Source: Actinomadura sp. WMMA1423 (GTDB taxonomy: Bacteria; Actinomycetota; Actinomycetes; Streptosporangiales; Streptosporangiaceae). From it: DNA of 64,000 bases. Shown here one piece after another: positions 34,772-44,220 of the stretch. The notes beneath the pieces are model-generated. The model saw only the letters and a list, made by a program, of their open reading frames with translations, was not told the origin of the DNA and ran no database searches. The DNA is taken from the NCBI RefSeq assembly GCF_006547145.1, contig NZ_CP041244.1, positions 5,518,001 through 5,582,000 on the forward strand, read 5' to 3'. A program made the translations under genes and the position numbers. How positions within the stretch are numbered: position 1 is the stretch's first letter; every line of letters begins with the position of its first letter.

Positions 34772-35773
34772 TCAGGACCCGTGGCCCAGCCCCGCACCCG
34801 TTCGCTCGTCACGAGGCTCTTCGGCGCCCTCGGGGGCGGACGTCCACGAACCGTGCCGCCGCGCCATCGGCTGCGTGTCGCCGCTCGCTTCGGCGGCGTC
34901 GGTACCGGGCCGGGGCCGCGCCTCCTGCGAGGCGGCGGCTCCGGGGACGGGCGTGGCGAGGTGGTCGCGGAACCAGTCGGTGAGGACGCCGTCGACCCGG
35001 ACCGCCTCGGTGATCGGCGGCCGGGGCTCGGTGCCGGGCTCGGCGGCGAGGGCGTGCCCCATCCGGAAGGTGGTGGACTCCGCGTGCCCGCCGTGCCTGC
35101 GCAGCTCGTCGCGGAGCGCCGTGATCTCCCGCGCGGGGACGACGCGGTCCTTGGCGCCGCCGACGAGCAGGACCGGGACGTCCCGCCCGGCGATGTCGGC
35201 GGCGAGGGACCCGAGGTCGAGCCGGTCGGCGAGCGCGACGGCGTGCTCGGACCACGCGCGGTCGCGTCCGGACCGCTTCTCGACCGCCCGCGCGGCACGC
35301 GCGGGGGAGACGACGGGCGCGACGAGCGCGGCGGTGCTCGCCGGGACGGCGCCGCGCGCCACGGCGAGCAGGGCGGCCGCCCCGCCCGTGCTGAACCCGG
35401 CGAGACCGACGGGACCGTCGGGCAGGTCGAGGTCGCGGCGGACCTGCGCGAGCGCGTCCGGCAGCCGCCGGGCGGCGTCCTCGACGGCCGCGCAGTACGC
35501 CTCGATGCTCTCCGTCCCCAGGATCGCGCCGGAGCCGAGGCCCCCGGGCGAGCGGCCCGGCAGGTCGAGGTAGACGCGCCATACCGGCACGCCGGTCATC
35601 GGGATCGCCGTCGCCAGCGCGGCGGCGGTCCGGGGCGGATCGAAGCCGGGCCAGGCCACGATCAGCCTGGTGGGGCCGGACGCGGCGGCGTCGACCGCGG
35701 TGGGAGGCAGCGCGACGTACGCGCCACCTGTCGCGGTGCCGTGGACGGGGCGGTTCGTATCGTCGCCGCTCAT
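34772..35773 (-). CDS. Alpha/beta hydrolase
   Basis: 333 residues. Motifs: VAWPGFDPP near the oxyanion position, nucleophile Ser in GLAGFSTGGAAA, catalytic Asp in VLLVGGAKDRVVP and His in FRMGHALA. It looks like a dienelactone-hydrolase/prolyl-oligopeptidase-type esterase. The last ~50 residues are a low-complexity polar tail (PGTDAAEASGDTQP). Soluble, no signal peptide. The substrate is unknown and there is no operon partner. Confidence 0.82.
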   Translation of the reverse strand: MSGDDTNRPVHGTATGGAYVALPPTAVDAAASGPTRLIVAWPGFDPPRTAAALATAIPMTGVPVWRVYLDLPGRSPGGLGSGAILGTESIEAYCAAVEDAARRLPDALAQVRRDLDLPDGPVGLAGFSTGGAAALLAVARGAVPASTAALVAPVVSPARAARAVEKRSGRDRAWSEHAVALADRLDLGSLAADIAGRDVPVLLVGGAKDRVVPAREITALRDELRRHGGHAESTTFRMGHALAAEPGTEPRPPITEAVRVDGVLTDWFRDHLATPVPGAAASQEARPRPGTDAAEASGDTQPMARRHGSWTSAPEGAEEPRDERTGAGLGHGS

Positions 35774-36102
35774 ATCGGTACGTCAGCTCCTGCGATCCTC
35801 GACGGGCCATGCCGGTCGTGCCGAATGGAGGGGGTGGCTCATGTTCGCAGCGGACGCCAGCCGACACGCCGCGAACCGCCGGGCGTCGACCGCGAGAGTG
35901 ATGAATGCCTCACCTGAGGTCACCCGGACTGTGGCGCGACGGGGTCGGCGCCGCGGTCATGGCGGCGGCGTCCCAGGTCGGGCCGCTGTGACCCGCGCCT
36001 CACGGCCGATCGGAGGGAACAAATCCGGCACTGATCGCGTCCTAGTCGTACGTGGGCGTTGCGGGGGCGCGCCCTCACATACCCCCCACAAAAGGAGTGC
36101 TG
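35774..36102. other. Gap of about 330 bp, no gene seen
   Basis: Between the divergent hydrolase and YkvA-like genes. Open frames here are short and lack ribosome sites. It presumably holds the two promoters. CGGCAC and GTCCTAGTCG near 36028-36048 could be promoter parts, but I cannot assign them firmly. Confidence 0.4.
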
Positions 36103-36465
36103 GTGGACAGGAAGCGCAGTGCGGCCGCCGCCGGGCAGGCCTGGCATATCTACCGCGAGACGCTCGAACCCGACGCGCCCGGCTTCTGGGAGCGCGTCCG
36201 AGCCGTCCCCAGGATGCTGAAGGCGGTCCTGCGGGGGCAGTACAAGGGGATGTCCTTCGGGACCCTCGGACTGCTGGCCCTGGGCCTCGTCTACATCATC
36301 TCCCCTGTCGACGCCATCCCCGACGTCATCCCCGTCGTCGGCATCGCCGACGACACCGGGCTGGCCCTCTGGCTCGCGTCCGTGCTGGTGAAGTCGGCCG
36401 GCGACTTCGTCGCGTGGGAGCGCGGCGGCCGTCCCTCCGTCATCGTCGGCGAGCCGGTCGACTGA
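36103..36465 (+). CDS. YkvA/DUF1232 small membrane protein
   Basis: 120 residues from GTG 36103 with AAAGGAG 5 bp upstream. The DUF1232 core is LGLVYIISPVDAIPDVIPVVGIADDTG in two adjacent segments, with the characteristic SPVDAIPD, then helix LALWLASVLVKSAGDFV. The N-terminal half has the amphipathic stretch RVRAVPRMLKAVLRGQYKG. The function of the family is unknown. It is probably an inner-membrane protein. Confidence 0.9.
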   Translation: MDRKRSAAAAGQAWHIYRETLEPDAPGFWERVRAVPRMLKAVLRGQYKGMSFGTLGLLALGLVYIISPVDAIPDVIPVVGIADDTGLALWLASVLVKSAGDFVAWERGGRPSVIVGEPVD

Positions 36466-36481
36466 CGACCGCGGATCGTCT

Positions 36482-36515
36482 GCCCCCGGACCACGGTCCG
36501 GGGGCTTTCGCTTTG
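36482..36515 (+). terminator. Rho-independent terminator between DUF1232 and IclR genes
   Basis: GCCCCCGGACC (36482-36492) and GGTCCGGGGGC (36495-36505) pair perfectly, followed by TTTCGCTTT. It serves the plus-strand gene and probably the convergent iclR gene as well. Confidence 0.88.
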
Positions 36516-36526
36516 GAAGGCCGGCC

Positions 36527-37276
36527 TCAGGCCGAGGCCGGGCCGAGCTCCTTGGCGAAACGGGCGGCTGCGTCACGCATGACGGGCACGACGTTCGGGA
36601 CCGCCTCACGCGTCATGCGTCCTGACGGTCCCGACACCGAGATGGCCGTCAGCGTCGGCGCGCCTTGCAGCGCCACCGCGACGCAGCGGACACCGATCTC
36701 CTGCTCCTCGTCGTCCAGCGCGTAACCCTGCCGGCGGATCCGCTCCAACTCCGCGAGGAGGGTCTCCGCGTCGGTGAAGGTGTTGGGCGTGTGCGCGTCC
36801 ATGCCCGTCCTGGCGAGGATCTCGCGAACGCGCTGGTCGGACAGCTGCGCCAGGAGGGCCTTTCCCACGCCCGTGCAATGCGGCTGGACGCGCCGCCCCA
36901 CCTCGGTGAACATCCGCATCGAGTGCTTGGACGGCACCTGCGCGACGTACACGGCCTCGTCCCCCTCCAGGACCGCCATGTTGGCCGTCTCGCCGACCTC
37001 GTCCACCAGCCGGGACAGCACCGGGCGCGCCCACGTGCCGAGCAGGCGGCTCGCGCCCTCGCCGAGCCGGATGAGCCGCGGCCCCAGCGCGTAGCGCTTG
37101 GACGGCTCCTGCCGGACGTAGCCCTGGTTCACCAGCGTCCGCATCAGCCGGTAGATCGTCGGCATCGGCAGCCCGGAGGCCTCCGTCAGCTCCGACAGCG
37201 CCATCTCGCCGCCCGCGTCCGCCAGATGCTCCAGCAGGTCGAACGCGCGCTCCAGCGACCGAACGGCCTCCGCCAC
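36527..37276 (-). CDS. IclR-family transcription regulator
   Basis: 249 residues from GTG 37276 (VAEAVRSLERAFDLLEHL), with GAGAGGAG upstream; the open frame continues further but looks non-coding. N-terminal winged helix: MALSELTEASGLPMPTIYRLMRTLVNQGYV. C-terminal IclR effector domain: ETANMAVLEGDEAVYVAQVPS, HSMRMFTEVGRRVQPHCTGVGKALLA, and the late DDEEQEIGVRCVAVAL. The wording resembles AllR-type regulators of glyoxylate/allantoin metabolism. No catabolic genes are adjacent, so the target lies elsewhere. Confidence 0.9.
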   Translation of the reverse strand: MAEAVRSLERAFDLLEHLADAGGEMALSELTEASGLPMPTIYRLMRTLVNQGYVRQEPSKRYALGPRLIRLGEGASRLLGTWARPVLSRLVDEVGETANMAVLEGDEAVYVAQVPSKHSMRMFTEVGRRVQPHCTGVGKALLAQLSDQRVREILARTGMDAHTPNTFTDAETLLAELERIRRQGYALDDEEQEIGVRCVAVALQGAPTLTAISVSGPSGRMTREAVPNVVPVMRDAAARFAKELGPASA

Positions 37277-37322
37277 CCGTGACTCCTCTCCCTCGCGACC
37301 ACCCGATTCTATGAAGCTTTGA

Positions 37323-37337
37323 TTTCGCTGTGCGAAA
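37323..37337. promoter_or_regulatory. Palindrome upstream of iclR-like gene
   Basis: TTTCGC-TGT-GCGAAA is a perfect palindrome with a 3-bp centre, located 46 bp upstream of the IclR start in the divergent gap. Size and TTCG/CGAA arms fit IclR operators; autoregulation is likely. Confidence 0.55.
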
Positions 37338-37457
37338 GAGGGTGGGTTGCCGGGATGAGGCACGTTACTCCGTTGAGCGACCGGGCAATAACCCATTGTG
37401 TCCGGCGCCTCGGCGCCGCCCCCGGGGGCAGCCACGAGGAGACGCGAGGGGGAGCGA

Positions 37458-38894
37458 GTGCGAGAGGAGCGATCGAGGGCCCGTTGGGGCGCGATCACGG
37501 TGGGCGGCGCGCTGGCCGTCCCGCTCACCCTGGTGAGCCCTGCCGCGCAGGCGGCGCCGGCCCCAGGCCCGTCCGGCGTCCGGGTCCTCGTGGACATGAC
37601 GTCCGGCGGCGTGACGACCCAGGGGCGCTACCGCGCGCTGAGCTTCACCGCCCGTGTCCGCGCCTCGGGCGGCGTCGCGCGCGGCGTCGGCCTGCGCTTC
37701 ACCGCCGACCGGCCGCTGTCTTGGACGAGGCTCTCGCCCGACTGCTCGGTGACCGGGAGCGGGCTGCGCTGCGCTCTGGGCAGTGTGGGGACGGACGGGC
37801 GTCAACGCGGCGGGACGGTTCGGCTCCCCGCTTCCGGGGCGTCCGCGAAGCCGCCGAGCATTCTCGCCGTGGTGGAGGCCTCCAACGCACCGCCCCGCTC
37901 GACCCGCATGGTCATCGCGGTCTCCGGGCACGACCAGACCTTGCCGCGCGGCGGCCCGTCCATGCCTGACTGCGCTGAGGACGAGCCGTGCCCGTCCGGT
38001 GGTGAGCCGGTGGACGGCGCCAAGCCGCTTTCCAGTTCTTCCCCGCGTCTTGTGAGGCCGGGTGGCCCGCCTACGCCGTGCGTGGGAGGCAGCACGACCG
38101 TGGGCGGATGGCCGTGCCCGACGACGTTCGGTACCAAGCCGTCCACGACCGCCGGAACGTCCCACAGCGCCAAGCCGCCTCACACCGCCAAGCCGCCTCA
38201 CACCGCCAAGCCGCCTCACAGCACGAAGCCGTCTCACGGCACGAAGCCGAGCGGCGGTGCGAAGCCGCCTCACGACCTTGTCCCCTCCCAGGGCACATCG
38301 AGCCAGGGGACGCCGCACCAGGGCACGACTCCGAGCCAGGCGGCGCCGCCGTCTCACGCTGTGCGGCCGCCCGAGAACCTCGCGCCGCCTCCCAGCGTGA
38401 AGCCGTCCCACGAGGCGAAGCCCGGCGCCGGTACGAAACCGAGCGCCGGCGCTAAGCCCAGCGTCAGTGCCAAGCCGGGCGAAAGCGGCGAGCCGAGCCA
38501 TGGGGGCGAACCGAACGCGGGCACTCGGCCGGACGGGAAGGGCGAACCGCCGGGCGGGCCCGCCGTGAGCGTGCCGGAGGCGCCGGGCGGGGCCGGTCTG
38601 CCGAGCGCCGGGGCTCCGCTGCCGAAACTGCCCGGGCAGGCGCCGTCGGCGCCGGTGGTCCTGCCGCCGGTGAAGCCTTCGGTGCCGCCGCAGGCGCCCG
38701 ATGCCGACCGCACGGCCCTGATGTCCCCGGCCGGACTGGAGAAGAGCGACGGGACGGACTGGGCGCTCGTCCTCGGTGCCGCCCTCGTGGCCGAGATCGG
38801 CCTGCTGTGGGGCGCCACGTGCATCGTGCTGGCCCGGCGCAGGACCGCCCTGAGCCGCGCGGAGGGCAGTACAGACCGGGGCAGAACGGGCTGA
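37458..38894 (+). CDS. Secreted, membrane-anchored wall-spanning protein with PSH/KP repeats
   Basis: 478 residues from GTG 37458 with GAGGGGGAG upstream. Signal peptide ~1-35, ending QAAPAP. Residues ~40-170 form a compact domain with one Cys pair (SPDCSVTGSGLRCALG), resembling DUF11-like surface modules. Residues ~190-400 are a long disordered Pro/Ser/His/Lys/Gly region with imperfect repeats (KPPHTA, KPSHGT, KPSAGA). At the C-terminus is a membrane helix (WALVLGAALVAEIGLLWGATCIVLA) plus RRR. It is probably anchored in the membrane with the repeat region crossing the wall. I know no close family. Confidence 0.8.
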   Translation: MREERSRARWGAITVGGALAVPLTLVSPAAQAAPAPGPSGVRVLVDMTSGGVTTQGRYRALSFTARVRASGGVARGVGLRFTADRPLSWTRLSPDCSVTGSGLRCALGSVGTDGRQRGGTVRLPASGASAKPPSILAVVEASNAPPRSTRMVIAVSGHDQTLPRGGPSMPDCAEDEPCPSGGEPVDGAKPLSSSSPRLVRPGGPPTPCVGGSTTVGGWPCPTTFGTKPSTTAGTSHSAKPPHTAKPPHTAKPPHSTKPSHGTKPSGGAKPPHDLVPSQGTSSQGTPHQGTTPSQAAPPSHAVRPPENLAPPPSVKPSHEAKPGAGTKPSAGAKPSVSAKPGESGEPSHGGEPNAGTRPDGKGEPPGGPAVSVPEAPGGAGLPSAGAPLPKLPGQAPSAPVVLPPVKPSVPPQAPDADRTALMSPAGLEKSDGTDWALVLGAALVAEIGLLWGATCIVLARRRTALSRAEGSTDRGRTG

Positions 38895-39049
38895 CGCCGG
38901 AGGCCGGGCCGGTACGACGCGAACGGACACGTGCTGGTCAGGCGTATCCGAATCGGCGGTCCGATGTCCCGCTATCACCCCGAAAAGGGCCGAGTGTCAG
39001 TAAGCTGACCGGCGACGGAAACGCGGGCGTGACGGACAGGGGATCCGGT

Positions 39050-39298
39050 ATGTCAGACGCGACGTTCCAGTGCCCGAAGTGCGAGTCCAGGCTCGACACC
39101 CACGAACGCCACGGTGTCGTGATCGAGGAATGCCCGGGATGCAAGGGGGTCTTTCTCGACCGCGGCGAGCTGGAGCAGCTCATCGACGCGGAGAGCCGCT
39201 ACCTCGCCGCGCTTCCGGACGAGGTGAACCCCGAGACGACCTACCAGGGACGGCACCGCAGGGGCATCATGCAGCAGATCTTCTCCGCCGGGCAGTAG
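39050..39298 (+). CDS. TFIIB-type zinc-ribbon protein
   Basis: 82 residues from ATG 39050 with AGGGG upstream. Zinc ribbon CPKCESRL...CPGCKGVFLDRGELEQL (two CxxC pairs 20 residues apart) with the FLDRGEL signature of the zf-TFIIB family, then a helical tail. Small soluble protein of unknown function, found widely in actinobacteria. It lies between an envelope gene and the lipid cluster but has no evident tie to either. Confidence 0.9.
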   Translation: MSDATFQCPKCESRLDTHERHGVVIEECPGCKGVFLDRGELEQLIDAESRYLAALPDEVNPETTYQGRHRRGIMQQIFSAGQ

Positions 39299-39353
39299 CC
39301 CCGGGCACGGTCGGTGACCGGCCGAACGCCCAGGTGTGAAAGGGGATTTCCTC

Positions 39354-39371
39354 TTGTCACGGGGGTGACAA
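39354..39371. promoter_or_regulatory. Operator TTGTCA-N6-TGACAA before the acyl-AMP ligase
   Basis: Perfect palindrome, TTGTCAC (39354-39360) and GTGACAA (39365-39371), 199 bp before the ATG of the ligase gene. The same TTGTCA-N6-TGACAA pattern occurs at 48025-48042 in front of the PKS. The region that follows (39372-39450) is AT-richer than its surroundings and contains a CTAATATCG promoter-like element. Confidence 0.65.
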
Positions 39372-39569
39372 ACCGGACTTTGGCGAATGTGACCGCGAGC
39401 TAATATCGCACACTGACTACCATCCGGTAGCTTGACGATCATCGCCGGTCACCGGAGACCTCCAGGCGGAATCGTCCGGCAGGCGCGGCGCACCTCCGCC
39501 GGCGGCGTGCAACCCCCTTCACGGCATCGACCACGGCCCCGTCCGGCCCGTCCCCTCGGGAGATGATCA

Positions 39570-41366
39570 ATGGCATTGGGCTCGCTGCTTCCCGACCTCC
39601 TGCCCGGCGGCTCCGGCCGCACCCCGCTGATCGAGCGGGTCGCGCGGTGGGCGAGGGAGAAGCCGGACGCCCCGGCCTACACCTTCGTCGACTACTCGGC
39701 CGACCCGTCCGGCGCGCACCTCACGCTGAGCTGGGCCGAGACCGACCGGCGGGCGCGCGCGACGGCCGTGACGCTCCGCCGGGTCACCGGTCCCGGAGAG
39801 CGCGCCGCGCTGCTGCTTCCGCAGACGCTCGAGTACATGATGACCATGCTCGGCTCCCTGTACTCCCACGTCATCGCGGTCCCGCTGTTCTCGCCCGACC
39901 TGCCGGGGCACGCCGACCGGCTCATCGGCGCCTACACCGACGCCGAGCCGGCGGTGATCGTCACGACGCGGAACGCGCTGCCGCACGTGGAGAAGTTCCT
40001 CGCCGACCACGACGTCCCGCAGCCGAAGGAGATCGTGTTCGCCGAGGAGGTCGACCTGTCCCTGGCGGACCAGTGGCAGGACGAGGCGATCGACTTCGAC
40101 GACATCGCCTACCTGCAGTACACCTCGGGTTCGACGCGCCGCCCCGCCGGAGTGGAGATCACCCACGGGAACGTGACGGCGAACGCCGCGCAGCTGTGGG
40201 CCGGGTGGTCGCCCGAGAAGCCGAACCCGGAGCTGGTGAGCTGGCTGCCGCTGTTCCACGACATGGGGCTGATCGCGACGATGGCGCTGCCGCTGGTGCG
40301 CGGCGACCACGCCATCTACACCGACCCCGTCTCGTTCATCATGAACCCGATGCGGTGGCTCCAGCTCATCTCGGAGCGTCCCGGCAAGAACGTCTACACC
40401 GCGGGGCCGAACTTCGCCTACGAGTACGTCGCGTCCATGGCCTCGCCGGAGAAGATCGCCGACCTGGACCTGTCCGGGCTGACGACCTGCCTGAACGGCG
40501 CGGAGCCCATCCGCACCTCCACGCTGTCGATGTTCGCCGACGCGCTGGCGCCGGCCGGGCTGCGGCCGGGCGCGCAGGCGCCGGGCTACGGGCTGGCCGA
40601 GGCCACCGTGTTCGTCACCGCCGCCGCCGAGGACGTCCCGCCCAAGATCATCTCCGTGGACCGGGACGCGCTCACCCAGGGCGAGCTGCGGCTCCGCGAG
40701 GACGACGGGGAGGGGACGAGCGCTCTGGTGTCCTGCGGGCGCCCGTGCGGGCAGATCGTCGCGATCGTCGACCCCGAGGCCCGCGCCGAGCAGCCGGACG
40801 GCCGGGTCGGCGAGATCTGGGTGCACGGCCCCAACACGGCGCCCGGCTACTGGCGCAACTCCGAGCGGAGCCAGGACACGTTCGGCGGCGAGCTGGCCGA
40901 GCCCGGCGACCTGCCGTCCGGGCCCTGGATGAAGACCGGCGACTACGGGGTCGTCCACGAGGGTGAGCTTTATGTGACCGGTCGTATCAAGGACCTCATC
41001 ATCGTGGACGGCCGCAACCACTACCCGCAGGACATCGAGGTCACCGCGCAGGAGGCGCACCCGGCGGTCCGCCCCGACCACGTGGCCGCCTTCGCGCTCA
41101 CCGGCGAGGAGACCGAGCGGCTGGTGGTCGTCGCGGAGCGCAACCGGCGCGTTCCCCTCGGTCGGCTGGACGTGGACGAGGTCGAGTCGGCGGTCCGCGC
41201 GGCCGTCAACGTGGAGCACGAGATGAGCGTCCACGACTTCCTATTGATCGAACCGGGTGGCGTGTCGCGCACCTCAAGCGGGAAGATCGCACGGGCCGCG
41301 ACCCGGCAGCGCTACCTCGACGGCGACCTGCCGACCACGGCGGCCCGCCTGGCGTCTCGCAAGTAA
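39570..41366 (+). CDS. Fatty acyl-AMP ligase, FadD32-like
   Basis: 598 residues from ATG 39570 with GGGAG upstream. ANL-family adenylating enzyme: phosphate loop YTSGSTRRPAG (184-194), GYGLAEATVFV, KTGDYGVVHEGELYVTGR and catalytic K572 in RTSSGKI. The TSGST-R-x-P-A-G-V pattern, the ITHGNV step and the overall length match fatty acyl-AMP ligases (FAAL), which pass acyl-adenylates to a carrier protein instead of CoA. FadD32 does this for Pks13 in mycobacteria. The likely acceptor is the N-terminal ACP of the PKS at 48154. First gene of a two-gene unit with the MMPL transporter. Confidence 0.9.
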   Translation: MALGSLLPDLLPGGSGRTPLIERVARWAREKPDAPAYTFVDYSADPSGAHLTLSWAETDRRARATAVTLRRVTGPGERAALLLPQTLEYMMTMLGSLYSHVIAVPLFSPDLPGHADRLIGAYTDAEPAVIVTTRNALPHVEKFLADHDVPQPKEIVFAEEVDLSLADQWQDEAIDFDDIAYLQYTSGSTRRPAGVEITHGNVTANAAQLWAGWSPEKPNPELVSWLPLFHDMGLIATMALPLVRGDHAIYTDPVSFIMNPMRWLQLISERPGKNVYTAGPNFAYEYVASMASPEKIADLDLSGLTTCLNGAEPIRTSTLSMFADALAPAGLRPGAQAPGYGLAEATVFVTAAAEDVPPKIISVDRDALTQGELRLREDDGEGTSALVSCGRPCGQIVAIVDPEARAEQPDGRVGEIWVHGPNTAPGYWRNSERSQDTFGGELAEPGDLPSGPWMKTGDYGVVHEGELYVTGRIKDLIIVDGRNHYPQDIEVTAQEAHPAVRPDHVAAFALTGEETERLVVVAERNRRVPLGRLDVDEVESAVRAAVNVEHEMSVHDFLLIEPGGVSRTSSGKIARAATRQRYLDGDLPTTAARLASRK

Positions 41367-41386
41367 CGACGGAAACCGGCCGCGCG

Positions 41387-41422
41387 GGGGCAGGGAGGCC
41401 CCCGGGCGGCCGTGCTGAAACA
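41387..41422 (+). other. Intercistronic hairpin between ligase and transporter
   Basis: CGGCCG (41387-41392, 41417-41422) and GGGGGC/GCCCCC (41396-41401, 41408-41413) form a two-part stem with a 6-nt loop. There is no T tract. It may stabilise the ligase message or attenuate read-through into the MMPL gene 9 bp downstream. Confidence 0.5.
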
Positions 41423-41430
41423 GGAGGATC

Positions 41431-44217
41431 ATGCTTTCGGGGCTGGGGCGTCTCATCCACCGGCGACGCTGGACCAGCCTTGTCCTGATCCTGGTCATGA
41501 CGGCGGTCGCGGGCGCGTGGGGGCTCGGCGTCTTCGCCAAGTTCAAGGAGGGCGGCTTCGAGGACCCCGACGCGTCCTCGACGCTCGTCGCCAAGCTCGG
41601 CGCCACCTACTTCGGCAGCACCAACCCCGACGTCCTCGTCCTGTACTCCAGCGACACCATGACGGTGGACGACCCGCGCTTCGAGGCGAGCGTCGTCACC
41701 ACCGTCGCGCGCCTGCCCAAGGCCCAGGTCGAGGAGGTCGTCTCCTACTGGTCGTTCAACGGCGAGGCCGCGCACTCCTTCGCCTCCCACGACCGGCACT
41801 CGACGTTCGTCGCGGTGAAGCTGAAGGGCAAGGAGGGCGCGGACAAGACCGAGAACTACCACCTCATCAAGGACCGCATGGCCGCGCCGGGGCTCGACGT
41901 CCGGTACGGCGGCAGCGTCCCGCTCGGTGAGGAGTTCGGCAAGCAGGTCGTGGCCGACATCGTGCGCGCGGAGACCATCACCGCGCTGCCGCTGCTCATC
42001 CTGCTCGTCATCCTGTTCGGCGCGCTGATGGCCTCGGTGCTGCCCCTGGCCGTGGCCATCTTCTCGATGATCGGCGGCCTGGCCGTCCTGCACGTGGTGA
42101 CGTACGCGGCCGACGTGACGTCCTTCGCCCTGGAAGTCGTCACGATGATGGGCGTCGGCCTAGCGATCGACTACTCGCTGTTCATCATCAGCCGGTTCCG
42201 TGAGGAACTGCAACGCGGCATGGCCGCCCAAGGGCTTGCACCGGGCAAACCGTGGAAGCGGGAGCGAGACAAGGCCGCGCGCAAGGCCGCCAAGAAGGAG
42301 TACCGGACGGCGCTCAAGCCGGTCCGCGAGACCGCCCTGTCCGCCACCATGGCGACCGCGGGCCGCACCATCATGGTCAGCGGCATCACCGTCTCGGCGG
42401 CTCTCGCCGGGCTCCTGCTCTTCCCGCAGATGTTCCTCCGGACGATCGGGCTCGCCGGCATAGCCACCGTCATGGTCGCCGTGTTCGGAGCCACGGTCCT
42501 GCTGCCGACGCTCTTGGCGCTCCTTGGGCCGCGCGTCGAGATCGGCCAGATGTGGTGGCGGCGCCCCAACTCCAAGCGCGCGCGGCGAGACCCGGAGAGC
42601 GGCTTCTGGTACCGGCTCGGCCACAGCGTGATGAAGCACCCGCTCCCGTACTTCGCGGTCGTGCTCGTCATCCTGGGCGTGATGTTCGTGCCGTTCCTGA
42701 ACGTCCAGTTCGGTAGCGTCGACGCCCGCGTCCTGCCCAAGGACAGCACCACCCGCGCCGTGGTGGAGACGGTCAAGAAGGACTTCCCCAACGGGTCCGC
42801 CGAGCCCATCGACGTGGTGGTCTCCGGAGACCTCATCCCCCGCGACTGGACGCCGTCCGGCAAGGGCGACCCCATCCCGCCCTACCTGGAGCAGTTCAGG
42901 AAGCAGCTCGCGGCCCTCCCCGGCGTCACCGAGGCCCAGTTCACCGGCTACTCCGGCTCGTACGGGGGCGTGCGGATCTCCGTCACGCACAAGTACGAGC
43001 CGATGGACCAGCACGCCCAGGACCTCGTCACCAAGATCCGCGGGATGAGCCTGTCCAAGGACGGCTACCCGATGCACATCGACGTCGGCGGCAGCACCGC
43101 CGCGCAGATGGACCTGATGTCGAGCCTGATGAGATCCCTGCCGAAGATGGCGCTCGTCGTGGGCCTCGCCACGTTCGTCCTGCTGTTCATGTTCTTCGGC
43201 TCGATCGTCCTGCCGCTGAAGGCCATCGTCATGAACGTCCTGTCGATCGGCGCCTCGTTCGGCGCGATCGTCTGGGGCTTCCAGTACGGGCACCTCGCCG
43301 GCCTGCTGGACTTCACGCCCACCGGCGGCGTCGAGGCCACGAGCATGATCCTCATCCTCGCGGTCGTGTTCGGCCTGTCCATGGACTACGAGGTCTTCCT
43401 GCTGAGCCGCATCCGCGAGGAATGGGACCTCACGCACGACAACCGCGTGGCCGTCGCGTCCGGCATGCAGCACACCGGCGGCATCATCACCAGCGCCGCG
43501 CTGCTGTTCCTCCTCGTCATCGCCGCGTTCAGCATGGCCGGGATCACCGTCGTGAAGCTCATCGGCGTCGGCATGTTCGTGGCCGTCGTCGTCGACGCCG
43601 CCCTCGTGCGCTCCCTCCTCGTCCCCGCGACGATGCGCTTCATGGGCGCGGCCAACTGGTGGCTGCCGGGCTTCCTCGCCGGCCTGCACTCCCGAATGGA
43701 CCTCCGCGAAGGCGCCGCCCTGGCCCCGGTCGGCGCCACCGCGGCCCCGCCGCGCCTCCCGGACGAGCAGCCCTACCCCTACGCCATCAACTGGGCGGCG
43801 CCGACTCCGCCCCCCACCGCCGCGCCCCAGGACGGGCACCGGCCACCGAGCGCCCCGGCACCGTCCCCCGGTACTGTGCGGCCCCCCGACACGCCAGAGC
43901 CGCCCCGGCCGCGCCAGGGCAGCGGACCGTCCGCGCCGGGCCGGGCACCCGAGCCCCCCGCCCGCCCGCGCGTCGAGGCGAACACCGCGTTCCACCCCGC
44001 CCCGAGGCCGGGCGCGCCCGAGCCGCCGGACCTCGTCTTCCGGACGGCCCCGGACGGTGCGGAGCCCGGCAGGCCGCCCGCGAAGGAACCTTGGACCCCC
44101 TGGGCGGACGGCCCGCCCGAACCGGCACCCCGGCCCGCCCCGCGCACGAAGCGCGTGATCGTCCCCAACCCGGACGGCTCAGGCTGGCACTGGGGCGAAG
44201 AACCCGCCGACGACTGA
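41431..44217 (+). CDS. MMPL-family lipid transporter, MmpL3-like
   Basis: 928 residues from ATG 41431 with AGGAGG. RND-type transporter with two MMPL halves (about 11 membrane helices) and two periplasmic domains (~45-175 and ~435-565). Both proton-relay Asp-Tyr pairs known from MmpL3 are present: D247-Y248 (GVGLAIDYSLFIISRF) and D652-Y653 (FGLSMDYEVFLLSRI). Residues ~765-928 are a Pro-rich cytoplasmic tail ending RVIVPNPDGSGWHWGEE, like the tails of mycobacterial MmpL3/11. It probably exports the lipid made by the adjacent PKS or its glycoside. Transcribed with the acyl-AMP ligase. Confidence 0.9.
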   Translation: MLSGLGRLIHRRRWTSLVLILVMTAVAGAWGLGVFAKFKEGGFEDPDASSTLVAKLGATYFGSTNPDVLVLYSSDTMTVDDPRFEASVVTTVARLPKAQVEEVVSYWSFNGEAAHSFASHDRHSTFVAVKLKGKEGADKTENYHLIKDRMAAPGLDVRYGGSVPLGEEFGKQVVADIVRAETITALPLLILLVILFGALMASVLPLAVAIFSMIGGLAVLHVVTYAADVTSFALEVVTMMGVGLAIDYSLFIISRFREELQRGMAAQGLAPGKPWKRERDKAARKAAKKEYRTALKPVRETALSATMATAGRTIMVSGITVSAALAGLLLFPQMFLRTIGLAGIATVMVAVFGATVLLPTLLALLGPRVEIGQMWWRRPNSKRARRDPESGFWYRLGHSVMKHPLPYFAVVLVILGVMFVPFLNVQFGSVDARVLPKDSTTRAVVETVKKDFPNGSAEPIDVVVSGDLIPRDWTPSGKGDPIPPYLEQFRKQLAALPGVTEAQFTGYSGSYGGVRISVTHKYEPMDQHAQDLVTKIRGMSLSKDGYPMHIDVGGSTAAQMDLMSSLMRSLPKMALVVGLATFVLLFMFFGSIVLPLKAIVMNVLSIGASFGAIVWGFQYGHLAGLLDFTPTGGVEATSMILILAVVFGLSMDYEVFLLSRIREEWDLTHDNRVAVASGMQHTGGIITSAALLFLLVIAAFSMAGITVVKLIGVGMFVAVVVDAALVRSLLVPATMRFMGAANWWLPGFLAGLHSRMDLREGAALAPVGATAAPPRLPDEQPYPYAINWAAPTPPPTAAPQDGHRPPSAPAPSPGTVRPPDTPEPPRPRQGSGPSAPGRAPEPPARPRVEANTAFHPAPRPGAPEPPDLVFRTAPDGAEPGRPPAKEPWTPWADGPPEPAPRPAPRTKRVIVPNPDGSGWHWGEEPADD

Positions 44218-44220
44218 ACG

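Noticed and set aside
36527..37276. IclR as the NdgR/LtbR regulator of leucine synthesis
   Set aside because: That regulator is normally divergent from leuCD; here the divergent gene is a surface protein, and the effector domain looks more like AllR.
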